Shown: one piece after another, positions 35,140 to 46,879 of the stretch | How the letters are laid out: every line of letters starts with the position of its first letter | Numbering within the stretch: the first letter of the stretch is position 1 | Assembly (NCBI GenBank): GCA_022578965.1 | Contig: MU400555.1 | Location: 62,001 to 126,000 of the forward strand | From: Xylaria sp. FL1777 | Lineage: Eukaryota > Ascomycota > Sordariomycetes > Xylariales > Xylariaceae | Direction of reading: 5' to 3' | Length of the DNA stretch: 64,000 nucleotides | Notes under the pieces: model-generated | Told to the model about the DNA's origin: nothing | The model's database searches: none | The model's input: the letters and a program-made list of their open reading frames with translations, nothing else | Program-made: the position numbers and the translations under genes

Positions 35140-36282
35140 ATGCCCCAGGACCCAAATCTATACGGGCAACGGCCAGTGAAGAAACAAAAGAGAGAAATTC
35201 CGCTATCGAGCTCGCTAGCCTTCACATCGCAGCTCAGCTCGTTAATATCAGCACCCAAAACTGCATCATCGTCGTCATCAGGCCCTTCTTCAGGGCGTCC
35301 ACGCCCCTCCAAGACAAAAGACGACATATTCTCCTCCAGAAAGGCGAAGCGGAAACCCGATCCGTCCTCCTCCGACAACGGAGCAGCAGCGCCCAACGAC
35401 AGCAAGATCAGACTCAAACATGTCCACAATACGGAGGAGGAGAAACAAGACTTTACACGCGCGCGGCGCAAGATGGAGGAGAAGGCGCGCCTGTACGCGG
35501 CCATGAAGCGCGGCGATTACATAGCCAAGGAGAACGAGGCGGCGCCGCTCGTGGACTTCGACAGGAAGTGGGCCGAGAGACACCCGGAGGACGGCCCAGA
35601 GCGGTCCTCGAGCTCGGGCAGCGACAACGAGTCGTCGGACGACGCGGGGGCAGGGCCGGAGATGATAGAGTACCAGGACGAGTTCGGACGCACGCGCACA
35701 GGGACGCGGGCAGAGGCGCAGCGGCAGAAGCGGCGGGCGGCGCGGTCAGCGCTCGGGGCGGCGGAGCTCGCGGACATGGCGGCGCTGCCGGCGGCGCCGC
35801 GCCCGGCCAACCTCATCTTCGGCGACGCGATCCAGACGGCGGCGTTCAACCCGGAGGCGTCGACGCGCGACGCCATGGCGTCGCTGGCGGCCAAGCGCGA
35901 CCGCACGCCCACGCCGCCGCCCGACACGCACTTCGACGGGCGCGCTGAGATCCGTACCAAGGGCACGGGCTTCTACCACTTCTCGCGCGACGAGGCCGCG
36001 CGCGCCGCCGAGATGGCGTCGCTGGCCGCCGAGCGCGAGAACACGGAGCGCGTGCGGCGCGAGCGCGCGGGCGAGAAGGAGAGGAGGCGCAGGGAGATCG
36101 AGGAGAGGCGGCGGAAGATCGGGGCGCGGCGCGCCGAGAAGCTCGCCGATAGCTTCCTTGACGGGCTTGCGGGCGAGATGATGGGGGACGGGAAGGGGGG
36201 TGGTGATGGTGATGGTGACGGTGGTGGGGATAAAGGGGGCGAGACAGACGGTAGAGGGGGAATCGAAGCGTCGATCTGTTGA
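35140..36282 (+). CDS. CCDC174 (DUF4078) homologue
   Basis: A single exon of 380 aa. It resembles the conserved eukaryotic coiled-coil protein CCDC174, a nuclear protein linked in animals to spliceosome and exon-junction components. Family hallmarks are MIEYQDEFGRTRTGTR (about 175-190), where DEFGR is the signature, and EIRTKGTGFYHFSRDEA (about 268-284). The N-terminus is basic with Ser/Pro-rich patches (PSSGRPRPSKTKDD) suggesting nuclear targeting. A long Glu/Arg coiled-coil follows the second motif. The C-terminus ends in a Gly/Asp repeat (GGGDGDGDGGGDKGG) that looks like simple-sequence expansion. The start MPQDPNLYGQRPVKKQKR is supported by this basic motif. GC content at third positions is very high, unlike adjoining genes. 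Confidence 0.88.
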   Translation: MPQDPNLYGQRPVKKQKREIPLSSSLAFTSQLSSLISAPKTASSSSSGPSSGRPRPSKTKDDIFSSRKAKRKPDPSSSDNGAAAPNDSKIRLKHVHNTEEEKQDFTRARRKMEEKARLYAAMKRGDYIAKENEAAPLVDFDRKWAERHPEDGPERSSSSGSDNESSDDAGAGPEMIEYQDEFGRTRTGTRAEAQRQKRRAARSALGAAELADMAALPAAPRPANLIFGDAIQTAAFNPEASTRDAMASLAAKRDRTPTPPPDTHFDGRAEIRTKGTGFYHFSRDEAARAAEMASLAAERENTERVRRERAGEKERRRREIEERRRKIGARRAEKLADSFLDGLAGEMMGDGKGGGDGDGDGGGDKGGETDGRGGIEASIC

Positions 36283-37292
36283 GGCTCACACCGAGCCGTG
36301 ACTTCTTCCCCCTGGGGAAGTGAGATGTCTGTCTACTGATATATACGTACACACGCACGATGTATGTCGAGGCCGTCATAGTTCTTCCTGAACCGAGATC
36401 ATGAAAGGAAACGCGGACTTCAGAGATACCCAACTCCCCCTCCCCCACACTCGTCTACATCTACACGGCATAGGATTCAATAGGGCTATATAGACAAGGC
36501 AAGACATCGTGTTCTTACACCCGCGATGATGGAAACGAAGCATTAAAGTGCTTGTTTCCAGTTAGTAACGGCCAAATCTACAAGAGATTCTACAACCCCC
36601 TTACTTGCATCTCCTCCATCTCCAAGCTTCGTAGGTTACCGATATTATGTCAATTAATAGGTATATATGTTGGGGCCGGACGCTCTGAATCATGAACTCC
36701 GTCTCGAACGTGGCATTTCGGTCGGTCTGACCACTGATAGGTCTATCATAGATAAAACGCATACACCTAGGTTAAGAAATTGGAGGTTTAGTAAAATGCA
36801 TGATATAACAGTAGTTAATCAGTTTAATAAACATAGTTAAAGTAGACTGATTCTAATTCATATTTCAGTGATGACGTTCTAACACTAGCTTTTAATAGAC
36901 TCGTGACATTTGACTAGGTATATGTAGTACATTAGTAGTAGCAGTAGGGACTGATGCCAGTAAAATGCCGTGCTATGTAGGTATATATATAGAGTAAGTA
37001 GAAAAATGAGATATGCCGAAGCAGCTAAGCTTGAAGCCGCACGATAGAAGCCCTTGACGCCAATTTTTGTCTAGTACAACAAAGCCCTCGCAATACCCAA
37101 GAAAGATATCAATATATCCAATGAGGACTACCCCCGAAGCAAGGTTCTCCGAACGCCATGTGTGATGCCCGTGCTTCTGTCCTTCCCACGCTATGTACAG
37201 ATGTTCCAAGGTATAGTTGCTGAATTCGAGATCAAGATATATGTAAATTGGCATCCGCGGTATGAACAAAAGAGTCAAACGCCATCCAATGT
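36283..37292. other. convergent 3' spacer
   Basis: Between CCDC174 and the downstream end of a minus-strand gene. It is AT-rich, with an ACCTAGGT word at 36765-36772, and no gene is supported. Confidence 0.55.
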
Positions 37293-39672
37293 TCAGGTTA
37301 ACCACCATATACAGCCACATTCAGTTAATTCATTACCACTCGAACCGTCGTCTCGAGCCCACAAATTCGAGCCAAAAAGGTCGCGTTTGAAATACTGATT
37401 CGCTTCTTTTTCGCTGCTTTCTGGCGTCAGTTCCGCAATCTGTATTTCGATGGGATCTCCTTCATCATTGAGTGCGGGATGAGCTTCTATCCCTACGTCG
37501 GCAATCACTATCTGGCGACATATTGGCGCAGGTGCACCAATTCCCGGATCACGACGCTCCTCAACCTTGATCATTTTGGGATATGGTGGATACGGAGGAG
37601 GTGGCATTGGAGGAGGGCTGAAATAACTTGGTTCTGGTGACGGTGTAGTGCTTGTTGTTGAAGATGTTGACGCTGATGACGTTGATGCTGTTGACGATGA
37701 ACTCGATGGTGGTTGAGTTGGAGGATGACTGTATGGAAAGTCTTCGTCTTTTTGGCTGGTATAATCATATGATTGTACCATCGCATCCCTGCGGTGTTGA
37801 TGAGTCGATTGTGCTCCTGATGAAGATTCGGTAGACGATGAGCTACTCGACCCGCTCCCAGTGCCACTAGGGACCATGGGGTACTCGAACCTGCTATCTT
37901 GACTAGCATAAATGAAGATCTCGAGAATTGTGCTTGGCCATGTGCAAACCCATGGCTTTTCACCAGTCTGCGCTAGGCCTTTTCGTTTGAAGTCGAAGCC
38001 AAACATCATGCGTCGTTGTACTTCATCTGCAGGCGTATATGTCAAATACTGCTCAGGCAGAATAATGGTTTTGTTGTAGGGAATAGCAAAGGCCCAGGCT
38101 GGCCCTCGTAAGCGTTCGAAGGTATCATTGACTAGGGTAAGTTGTTGATCTATTAGTGATGGTGGTTGGACCCCGTACGAGTAAACGAAGGAGTCCTCAG
38201 TATACGAATGGTTATAAGTTAGGTCTAACGCATATGCCGTGACATCGGCCGAGTCACGCTTCCGACGAACATTCATGGTTAGCTGGGACAAGATGGCGTC
38301 GCAATTCCATGCGCGGACTTGATCTGTGTTTTTAAAGCACCTATTTGAAGGGAGAGGACTCATAAGTGGTAGAGAGTAAAAGCCCTCGGCTAGGGCCGGT
38401 AAGCCTGGAGGTACGGTAGGTAAGGGTACAAAACCAGGAGGTTTCGTTGCTGACTCAGATGACCTGTAAATTTATTAGCATTTATTCACAGGACAAACAA
38501 AGGAGTGATAAGCCGTACCCGTTGTTATTGGAGTGGTTGCGCAGTTGGCGTCCAAATAAGGTGCCGATGACAGTTCCTACGACGACACCCAGGAGGACTA
38601 GTATGATTGCTGCCAGGACTAGAGCCCAACACGGAACGATGCCCCAAATTCTTCGTCTTGCAGCAGCTTTCCAATTCGGAGCCTCCTTTTCATTTGCGAC
38701 AGTAAAGGCAGCAGTGTTAATAGGGTGGTGGCTAGCATCGGATGCGATACTCCTTAGGGAGCGACGAGACTGAGGTGAGTTAAGTTGGTTTAAGTCCTCC
38801 ACAGATGAAAATTCCGGGTTTCGAGTCGCTAAGCCAATACCACCAGCACCAGGGATTTCGAGGTTCTGCGCAATCTGTGGCTCAGTCTGTTGCACAGGAG
38901 ACGAGGTTGGTGCTGACTGAGTTACGCCAATCCCCAGAGCCTTCTGTGCATAAGCCTCCACCGGATACCTCGTGTAGGGTGGTAATTGCTCCGTGTGTCC
39001 ATCGGGACCTATCATATCCGCCACTTCTTCTCCATCCGGGCCGAGCCTTCGTTGGTAATTGTCTGCTGTCCCAGGGAAGCCGACGTTGATGTCCCTCTGT
39101 GGTTGGCGGTCACTAGATCCGTCATCTGAAGTACCTACATTCTGTGGGTATATGCCATAAGGATGGGCCGGACCCCGAGGCCCGTTGTAGGATCGCTCTG
39201 AGAGGGGTGCAGTTGATGTGGTTGCTAAGCTAGCAGTCCTAACTACCCGAACGTCTTGCGGATACATTTGATAGGGATGTGAAGGGCCCCTTGGGCCCTC
39301 GTAGGGGGTCTCATCAGGCATTACGGGAGAGTCGGTAGACACGCTCGACGACCTCATGCGTGCTCGGTCCAAACCATTATATGGAGCGGAGAAGATAGCT
39401 TCGTGGCCAGGTAATGGTTTCGATACGCTTGAGGGCCGAGGAGGCACGGCGCGTGCGGCAGGAATATCCAGGGAGGACTGCGATGGACGTGCGACGTGGG
39501 ATGGATGACTCTGCGCGATTTGGACAGGTCGGAAGCCATCGGAAATAGCCATCGCCTGCAAGTCATAGTCATCATCGCCGCCATCACGCAGTATATGCGA
39601 TAGTCTAGTGGACGCTCTACGTGAGGCAACCCGATCCGATTCGGACGGGTGGGTGTTGCTTGGGTCACCCAT
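37293..39672 (-). CDS. single-pass membrane protein (DUF7820-like), unknown function
   Basis: Exons 38519-39672 and 37293-38463 encode about 774 aa, starting at MGDPSNTHPS. A frame extending to 39756 would add 28 residues. The long N-terminal half is disordered and Ser/Pro-rich, with two copies of a GPRGPxHPYxxYPQ motif. A transmembrane helix (about 378-400, WALVLAAIILVLLGVVVGTVIG) follows. The C-terminal half contains WNCDAILSQLTMNV, MFGFDFKRKGL and PWVCTWPSTILEIF, which I associate with a Sordariomycete family annotated DUF7820, from memory only. A Ser/Pro-rich insert (SSSSTASTSSASTSS) and PPPPYPPYP precede a conserved end region with CRQIVIADVG. The 54-nt intron is phase 2 and joins AACGG to G. 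A plasma-membrane or cell-wall-related adaptor is possible but unproven. Confidence 0.78.
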
Positions 39673-42244
39673 TGCGGCAGTAATTCGAAGGAGAGGCGAC
39701 GGGACTGGTGAACGAGCTTGTCGGTCGGGTCGCTCGGATGACTGTGAATGCTTCACACTTCACAGCGCCAGTGGCTTGACAGACGGAGAAGTTACTTCGT
39801 CGGCACCATCGAGAGAGACGTATCACCAATTGACCCGTTGGTATCCCGTAGCCAGCTTCTTCGTGTCGACGTCGTCTCTTTGTGGTCGTCGTTTGCCAAT
39901 CCACCGGCGGTTCTCTACTGCGGCGTTGGTGTTGGCCTCCGTTGTGGACCAGTGACGACTTGGAGCTGATGGAATCGGTGTCGCTGTTGTCGATGGATGA
40001 ATGTCGTCGCCGTTGGCGTCGTTGTTGCCACTGCTGCTCCTGTACACTATGGTTGTTGTTGTGGTTGCTGTCTCGCCGTCGTTGTTCGCGTCCGGTACAG
40101 TAAGGATCTGACTAGTCTAGCAGGGCAGAGGGTGGCTGTACAGGAGTAGTGGATGGCCAGAGTGAGAGGGGACTGGCCAGGTGAGCGTTGTCAGGGGGTG
40201 TCGAAGGGGGTTGAAGGCGGCCGTTCGGTCCAGTTTTGACACTAGCGGGTTTCGGAACTTGGTACGGAAAGGCAGCTAATAAAAGATGCAGTCAATCCGC
40301 CCCAGACTTGCCAGGTTGTGCCCTGAAGCGTTGGAACTTCAAGGCTGGGCTGGGTCCTCATTGGCGTGCCTCTATCGCCGCCCACTTTTCCCACACATGA
40401 GCGCCGGCAAATAGGTGCCTGAGCTCTATCTTTTCAGGTATACTGATCGTCTCTTGCAATGGTTAGTTGTGCGCCGTTCCGTAGCAGTACATACCTAGGT
40501 AGTACCTACGCAAATACTACACATATTACCGCCAGTACTGCTACCACCTACCCATCTGGTACACACACCGTTGGGTACTTAGTAAGGTGGTTTTATTGAA
40601 CGCTCTGGTGACTACTAAGTATGCAGAATGTACCTACGTATGAGTAGATGGCAGTCTAGACTAACTTACCTGTACAATACATTAGACATTTATCTATTCA
40701 TTAGGAGATGTTCAGATCAATATTGCTACATAAGCTTCACACTTGCATTACATTACCTACCTAGGTACCTCATGACTCTAAAGCAAAACTCTCTCTATTC
40801 CAGGCCCAGTGCAGCATAGTATCTACCCAGCGTAGACATCTAGACTCATGGGGAACGAGAAAAGCCGACCGAGAAATTTTCGAGCTCAGACGATAGACGA
40901 CAAACGTTGTAAATGTAGGGGACCCGTTAGGGCTGTCACATCTTTCTATTACATAGCACATCGACCTGTTTTTCATTGTCATCCTAACCAAAGACTAAAC
41001 CCGGAAGTCGCTCTCGCGGCTCGGCTGACGGCCCTGGACGGCGACGCGAGAAGCAGAGACATGATAAATCATTGCCGTGTACACACCAAGGTTCCTCTTC
41101 GCAGTATAACCAAACACAATGCACTCCGTGGTGTTCCAACCAATGTGGATCGGGGTCTGTCAACACGGAGCAACGACAATCAAGGTTTTCTCGAACTCAG
41201 GCCAAGCAAAGGACGTTACAGCGTTCTTCGATCGGGGGCCACCGAAGGGCCAACTTTCTAGAAGCCTGGTATAGATAGACCAGCTACTCCCCGGATCGAA
41301 ACCTTGCCCTTATTCCTCGTCCAGCCCCTCCCTCAGATCTCGAGGGTTTCGAGGGTGATGCCCTGCCAAGTTACACCACTTGCGATGGACCGTGTACCGA
41401 GTCGGCAAATTTGCAAGTTGGAACAAGCCCCCCCTTGCCGCAGTCCAGGTAAGGTTATAGGTTAGATGGTAAAGTTAAACGGTCTCAACTACGTTACAAT
41501 TAGTGGTTCGTTCCAGGCACAATGTGACAACAGCCAACAACGTGTATCGGCACCTCGTGGAAGCTATAGCTCCTCGTCTAGTATACCTTAGTCTTGGTGT
41601 ATTGTACCTACACATCCGTAACTAATGTATCTATCCACCTGAGAAGGTATCAATCTAATGCCTATGTATACTGCGTAAGGTATACTTGATAATCCTACCA
41701 CGTTACGGGACTGCCTGGAATGCCCGGTGGCCTTTCACCTATTTCGACAACAACTCCGGCCGGTTAAAATCCTTGAGTTTTCCCGCCCGGTCCTATCGCG
41801 AACCGTCCCTCGATATAGAGTCCAAGTTTAATAACCTACCTGCCTACCTTAATGTAAGAAAGAAGTAGGTACAATGTAGAGTAAGCACTTCGCTTTACCT
41901 CTAATCTCTCCCATATCGGCAGATCTACATACTATATTGGGTAGCGCTCATGGTAAAAGCTCTTCGTCGACTTGGCAAAAATGCAGAGTAGGCTACTACG
42001 TAGGCACTCAGAACTAAAGGCCCTAAAAAACAGGCTATCCGAGCGGCATTTATAGGTATTATAAGTCCTAGTAGTGCAGTATAGGTCGGAGTGGGGAATC
42101 CGCTGCTTCGCTTCACGCCTGATAAATACACGAGTAAGCGCTTAACGGCAGCAGTGGGCATGGGGATGGATGGATCAATGACGTTGCCGCACTACCCGAT
42201 TTCCACCTGTCAAATAAAAGCCATATACCGGTAGACCAGGTGAG

Positions 42245-42680
42245 AGGTAGTAGGTACACTAGGTAGTTTACTTAAGTAAGTAGGTAGGTAGGTAATCAAC
42301 CGGCAATCCGTGAGGCAGAGATACTCAGCTCAAGACGCAGCGTTTCAGCTCCAGGCAGTAGATACGCCACTACCTGCTCTGGTCTGTGCTATCTGCTATC
42401 TATATCCTTATCTACCTCAGTATGTAGGTAGTATAGATAGATGATAGATGGTATCTACGTCAGAAACCTACTTAAGTAGGTAGACGACTAGGTAGACACT
42501 CCGTCTACCCGTCAGTACAATCAACGAGACTACCTACAGTGCTTTTGTTTGTATACTATATTCCTTTTATGAGAGGTGAAGGACACTGGGAATAGTGGAA
42601 TCAGATCAGGATCTCGTAAGAAGTAGGTAGTCTTATCTACTACACTACCTAGCTGTACTGGTATGTAGGTACAGCTATAT
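42245..42680. repeat. TAGGTA/TACCTA palindrome field
   Basis: Runs of TAGG/CCTA units include the perfect palindromes TTACTTAAGTAA (42268-42279) and ACCTACTTAAGTAGGT (42466-42481), and the tandem GTAGGTAGGTAGGTA near 42279-42294. The field ends just before the leader of the class-V aminotransferase gene. It is rich in hairpin potential and has no coding capacity. Confidence 0.75.
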
Positions 42681-43068
42681 TTCTGCTGTTCTCGTATGGC
42701 ACCATTTCAACCACATGTCACGTCCATCTCAGAGCTCCAACACAACGTCGTTAGGGTCGTATGGTCCACTCTCCCCCTCGCCAAGCTTTCTCGTCGGTCG
42801 ACTTCGTGTCGTCGTTATTTCAACATTTTGGCGTCATCTACTGGTTACTGGGAGGTGACGGCTTTAGTCCACGGCTATAGCCAACGGCCTACACAGCCGA
42901 GTTTCAATAATTATCTATGTCCAAGTATCTATATCAATCTACTTAGCTCATCACGCTTATGTCTACCGAGTGGTAGGAAGGATAGAACGGCACAACTGAT
43001 TATCCGGCTAGTAGCCAGACGGCAGCAAGCGCGGTAATTATCGTCGGACGAACATCATTACTGATACA

Positions 43069-43091
43069 CAGCCCAGCCCAGCCCAGCCCAG
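43069..43091. repeat. 5-bp tandem repeat, CAGCC
   Basis: About four and a half copies of CAGCC lie 21 nt upstream of the class-V aminotransferase start codon, probably in its 5' leader. Confidence 0.8.
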
Positions 43092-43111
43092 CTGCGGAAC
43101 TGTCGGTGACC

Positions 43112-44523
43112 ATGGTGCACTTTGGCAAGCCAATGCGCGAGGCCTACTTCAGCTTTGCAGCTTCTTATGTGCCACTAAATCATGGCTCCTTTGGGGCATT
43201 CCCCTCTACTGTGCGCGACTATCAGCGCGCTTTACAGAGCGAGACTGAGGCTCGTCCCGATACCTTCATCAGATTCACCTATCCTAAACTCCTGCTGCAG
43301 GCAAGACAAGCTGTGGCTCCCTTACTAGGAGCCGATGCCGAAGAAGTGGTTTTCGTGCCTAATGCTTTGACTGGTATCAATACAGCTCTGAGAAATCTGA
43401 GATATGTAGATGGCGACGTCATTCTCCATTTCAGCACCATTTACGGCGGATGTCTCAAGACAATTCGCTCGCTTGAAGAGACGACCCCTGTTCGTGGCTA
43501 TAGTATTGATTTGGTCTATCCTATCGAAGATGACGATATCCTCCGCAAAGTAGATGTTGCGCTCTCGGAAATACGGCAACAGGGGAGGCGAGTGGTGCTA
43601 GCTATGTTTGATACAGTCTTGACATTTCCCGGCGTGCGTCTTCCGTGGGAGTCGCTCGTCCAGTTCTACAGGCAGCATGGCATTATGACCTGCATTGACG
43701 CCGCTCACGGTATAGGCAACATCGACTTAACACACCTCGCTGGAGTCGGGCCGGATTTCGTCATAAGCAACTGCTACAAGTGAGCGTGTTCCCCCTCTTT
43801 ACTAATCGTGCTCGAACTTAAGCTTACCCCGCGGCTGAATGGTATATTAGGTGGCTCATGGTTCCTCGTGGTTGCGCAATTTTATACGTCCCTAGACGTA
43901 ACCAACACCTGATCAAAACTTCCTATCCAACGGATGGTCGCTATCTATCTGAAGCAGATAGAAAATCGATTTCGCCATCGGAGTATTTCGGCAACCTCTT
44001 TGAACACGTTTCGACGATAGACACGTCACCCTACCTCTGTGTCCTTGTGGCCTTGAATTTCAGGAATGAAATATGCGGCAGCGAGGAACAGGTGCGTGCC
44101 TATTGCGTAGAACTCGCAAAACAAGGGGGTGAGCTTATGGCAATGCTCATGGGGACGGAAGTTCTCAGGAGTAAAACCGGCACCCAGGAAGAGTGTTGCT
44201 TTACCAACGTAAGACTCCCCCTGCGTATCGATCAAGGCGACGAGGTAGCGAGTTGTCGGGATGGTAGAGGGATACTTCCCGAAGACGCCCAAAACGTGGC
44301 CAACTGGATCACGGAGAGGAGTGTCAACGAATTCGACACGTACATAGCAGTTAGATATTATGCCGGCAGCTTCTGGACTCGGCTCTCTGGCCAAGTCTAC
44401 CTTGACCGCTCTGACTTCGCATGGGCCGCGGGGGTGCTGCTCGAACTTTCTGCAAGAGCCCAGCGAGGTGATTGGAAGTCAGCCGCAGGTATGGTGTCCA
44501 TCTCATGGGCAGAGTACCGGTAA
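43112..44523 (+). CDS. class-V aminotransferase fold protein (isopenicillin N epimerase-like)
   Basis: Exons 43112-43779 and 43851-44523 encode 446 aa. It is a PLP-dependent enzyme of aminotransferase class V (cysteine desulfurase/isopenicillin-N epimerase superfamily). Landmarks are LNHGSFG (about 22-28), the pyridine-ring contacts near VVFVPNALTGINTAL, an IDAAHGIG segment (about 194-201) bearing the conserved Asp-Ala-x-His, and the PLP-lysine site SNCYKWLMVPRG. The lysine codon is split AA|G by the 71-nt intron. Most relatives have His before this Lys; here it is Tyr. The C-terminal domain has FWTRLSGQVY typical of the group. Substrate is unknown. The start Met at 43112 gives a normal length. 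Confidence 0.85.
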
Positions 44524-46270
44524 ACGGTTGCCTTGTAAGGCCAATGAGCAATACTCCAAATGCATGTTTCGCACCCCGCGCTTCCTCGCAGCTGAGATCG
44601 GATTGATAGAAACCTAAGCATCAACTAATTGAAGCCAATAAGCTTGGGGAATTGGCACACGATCCTGTCCATTATTGGACGAGGAACAAGGAGGGGGGGA
44701 AAGGAGGGGAACGGGATTATGGGTTTATTATGTAAAGCTTCACTATCATTCTTCTTCCGTTTTCATATGAGACGAGGCTGTTGCTTCATGGCCCCCCACT
44801 ATAGTCAACACGAGTATGCATGGCGATTATAGCATGCAATCGCTCAATAGGCGGAGAGCACCCGACTCTTGTCTCGTGCTCATCAGCAGTGCAACTTACG
44901 CGAATGCAACGATCGACAATCGCATATGTACCCGTACCACTACTGCCATTGACGTTTTGGGCCGTAGATAACATCATGCACGGATAGGACTACACGTCTA
45001 TTCTCTCCCGGATGGATGACTGCCTAAGCTCAACCACGAACACGCACTCGAGAGACGATGGTATGTAAGGATGCCCACAGGGCTAGGGACAAACTCGATA
45101 TCTCTCCCTTATTCCGGCTCATGCTCGTGCACGCAGCCCATCATCGTCGAGTCCTCGTCTCACCTCATCTCTCCCGCCCGGGTGCGGCTCAAAGTAGGCA
45201 TGGAGGTATTCGAGTCAGCCCTGGCGTGACGAGTAGATGGTGGGTATAGGTAGTAGGTATATTTCAGAGGTGGTTTCAGGGTCTGTCGTGCGCGCGAAAA
45301 GATGCAGTGCATATGGCCGCCTTATGACGCCTCCTCCGCCCGACCAAGGCAGCACCCCAAGGTGAGGAACAAACGGGGCGAAGGGCGCCATTCACGATGG
45401 ACGGCGGGGATTGGCTGGCGAGTGACGATCGCAGAAGGCAGGAAAGAAACGGGGCAAGCAGCAGCCAACCGCTGCTAGCTTACCGACGGAAGACGGCCCT
45501 GCACTGAGGCTGTTCGCCCGGCCCTGGTCTGGAGCTGCCGCCAGCCAGTAGCTGACCTCCATGCCTCTCCAATGCGCATAAACGAATGCAGGAAGACCTG
45601 TCTCTTGCAGAAGGCTAAGTTTTCGACTAAGTCAGTTGGGCGTACCGTGCGTAAGAAAGACCTGAGATCTGCTTGTCTGGTTTGCAAATCCTTCCGAGTG
45701 ATATGATTCTGGTGAGCATCCAAGCGTAGGGAGGTCGCTCGGCCCATAATATCATGGCTGCATGCTTGGACGTGAGCAGCCACGCCTGCATAATGTGATG
45801 ATATACAGGGGATTGTACAGGATGACGACCAGAGGGCCTCCTGTTGTCGACAAAGTACCTGTTTCCCGCACCAAGCGCACGGCACGCTCTGAGCGTGTTT
45901 TGCACATCATTATTACTTTTGCCTTTCACATATAAGCCAGCTATAGCTCATCCTTCGCCCCAATTGCCTCTCTAACCTCTTTCCAAACCATCCTTATCCC
46001 TCCAACATTGCCTCGTGTTCTGCTCTAGTGACCACGAGATCTGCACCCGTTGCTATACTACCTCTTCACTCTGGGGCGTCTTCACAAGGAACACCCACGC
46101 TTCACATCGTGTGAGTCGGCTCGACAGTATCACCAGATTGCCGATCTTGAACATCAGCAGTCTCCCCATCGCTAGTGATCACATAGGTAGCTTAGACTAC
46201 CGAGTTGTGACACTAATCACTACATACCTGCCTTCCCCTCCGTCCACCAAAATATCAAATACCTGCCGTG
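44524..46270. other. intergenic region
   Basis: No gene is supported. The right end (about 45940-46260) is pyrimidine-rich and CCAAT-containing, consistent with a promoter or 5' leader for the next gene. Minus-strand frames at 45475-45929 lack any homology and look like chance. Confidence 0.55.
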
Positions 46271-46879
46271 ATGGATCCCCGCCGGTACTCAGACGCGTCG
46301 TCCAATGGCTCGCTGGGATCCGTGTGGTCCACAACCGACTCGGAATGTTTCGTATACACAGATGACCCGGTCTGGGCTCCCTGGTGGGGTTACGAGGGCG
46401 TCCGGGGCGCTGTGACCCGCAAGGACGATAGGCGGGATGAGCGCCGAGTACGTGTGGCCGCACACTTTCTACGCGGCCCATTCGCGGGACACAAGTCCAA
46501 GAAGCACCACCATCACCACCGGGACTCGGACTCGCGGTCCAACTACAGCTCCAGCTCCGGCTCCTCCTCGTCTTCCCGGCGGCAGAGACAGTTCTCGAGA
46601 GGCCCGTCACCAATGCCCCCTCCGCCCAATGGATATCCGGGATCCCCTCACCCCCATCACCAGCAGCCGCAGCACTATGACAACTTCGCCCAGGGTCCGC
46701 CAATGGGCATGATGGGACAGCGCCCTCCTCCACCACCACCAATGGCGGGGCCGCCGCCACAACCAGGTTTCGAAGCCGGCTTCATTCAACTGGGCGGTGG
46801 TGGCGGGCCGCCCCCCCAACGCGATCCCGTATGGGGCCACGACGCACATTATAACGGAGAGCCAGAAGTATGGGACTGA
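46271..46879 (+). CDS. Pro/His/Ser-rich low-complexity protein
   Basis: A single exon of 202 aa. It is not assigned to a named family. Residues 1-70 are non-repetitive and aromatic (DDPVWAPWWGYEGVRGAV), suggesting a short conserved head. The remainder is low complexity, with a His run (HHHHHH), a Ser tract, and Pro/Gly/Met-rich segments with PPPPPP and GGGGGPPPQ. There is no signal peptide or membrane segment. The N-terminus follows an in-frame GTG, and ATG at 46271 is the natural start. An intrinsically disordered protein with a scaffolding or RNA-binding role is possible but speculative. The clear low-complexity bias and a good leader make it likely real. Confidence 0.65.
   Translation: MDPRRYSDASSNGSLGSVWSTTDSECFVYTDDPVWAPWWGYEGVRGAVTRKDDRRDERRVRVAAHFLRGPFAGHKSKKHHHHHRDSDSRSNYSSSSGSSSSSRRQRQFSRGPSPMPPPPNGYPGSPHPHHQQPQHYDNFAQGPPMGMMGQRPPPPPPMAGPPPQPGFEAGFIQLGGGGGPPPQRDPVWGHDAHYNGEPEVWD

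Larger units (their letters stand above)
39673..43111. other. gene-poor spacer with palindrome and TAGGTA field
   Basis: TACCTAGGTA palindromes lie at 40492-40501 and 40758-40767, the dense field at 42245-42680 and a CAGCC repeat at 43069. A 137-aa frame at 40848-41261 exists, but it has no recognised domain, no splice structure and an unremarkable composition, so I do not call it a gene. Confidence 0.55.

Noticed and set aside
40848..41261. 137-aa open frame on the plus strand
   Set aside because: No domain, no splice structure, no signal, and composition resembling translated non-coding DNA; not called a gene.
42696..43037. 113-aa frame before the class-V aminotransferase
   Set aside because: Probably promoter/leader sequence; no domain is visible.
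45475..45929. 136- and 100-aa frames on the minus strand
   Set aside because: No homology or splice structure; the overlapping frames differ and neither shows a coding pattern.
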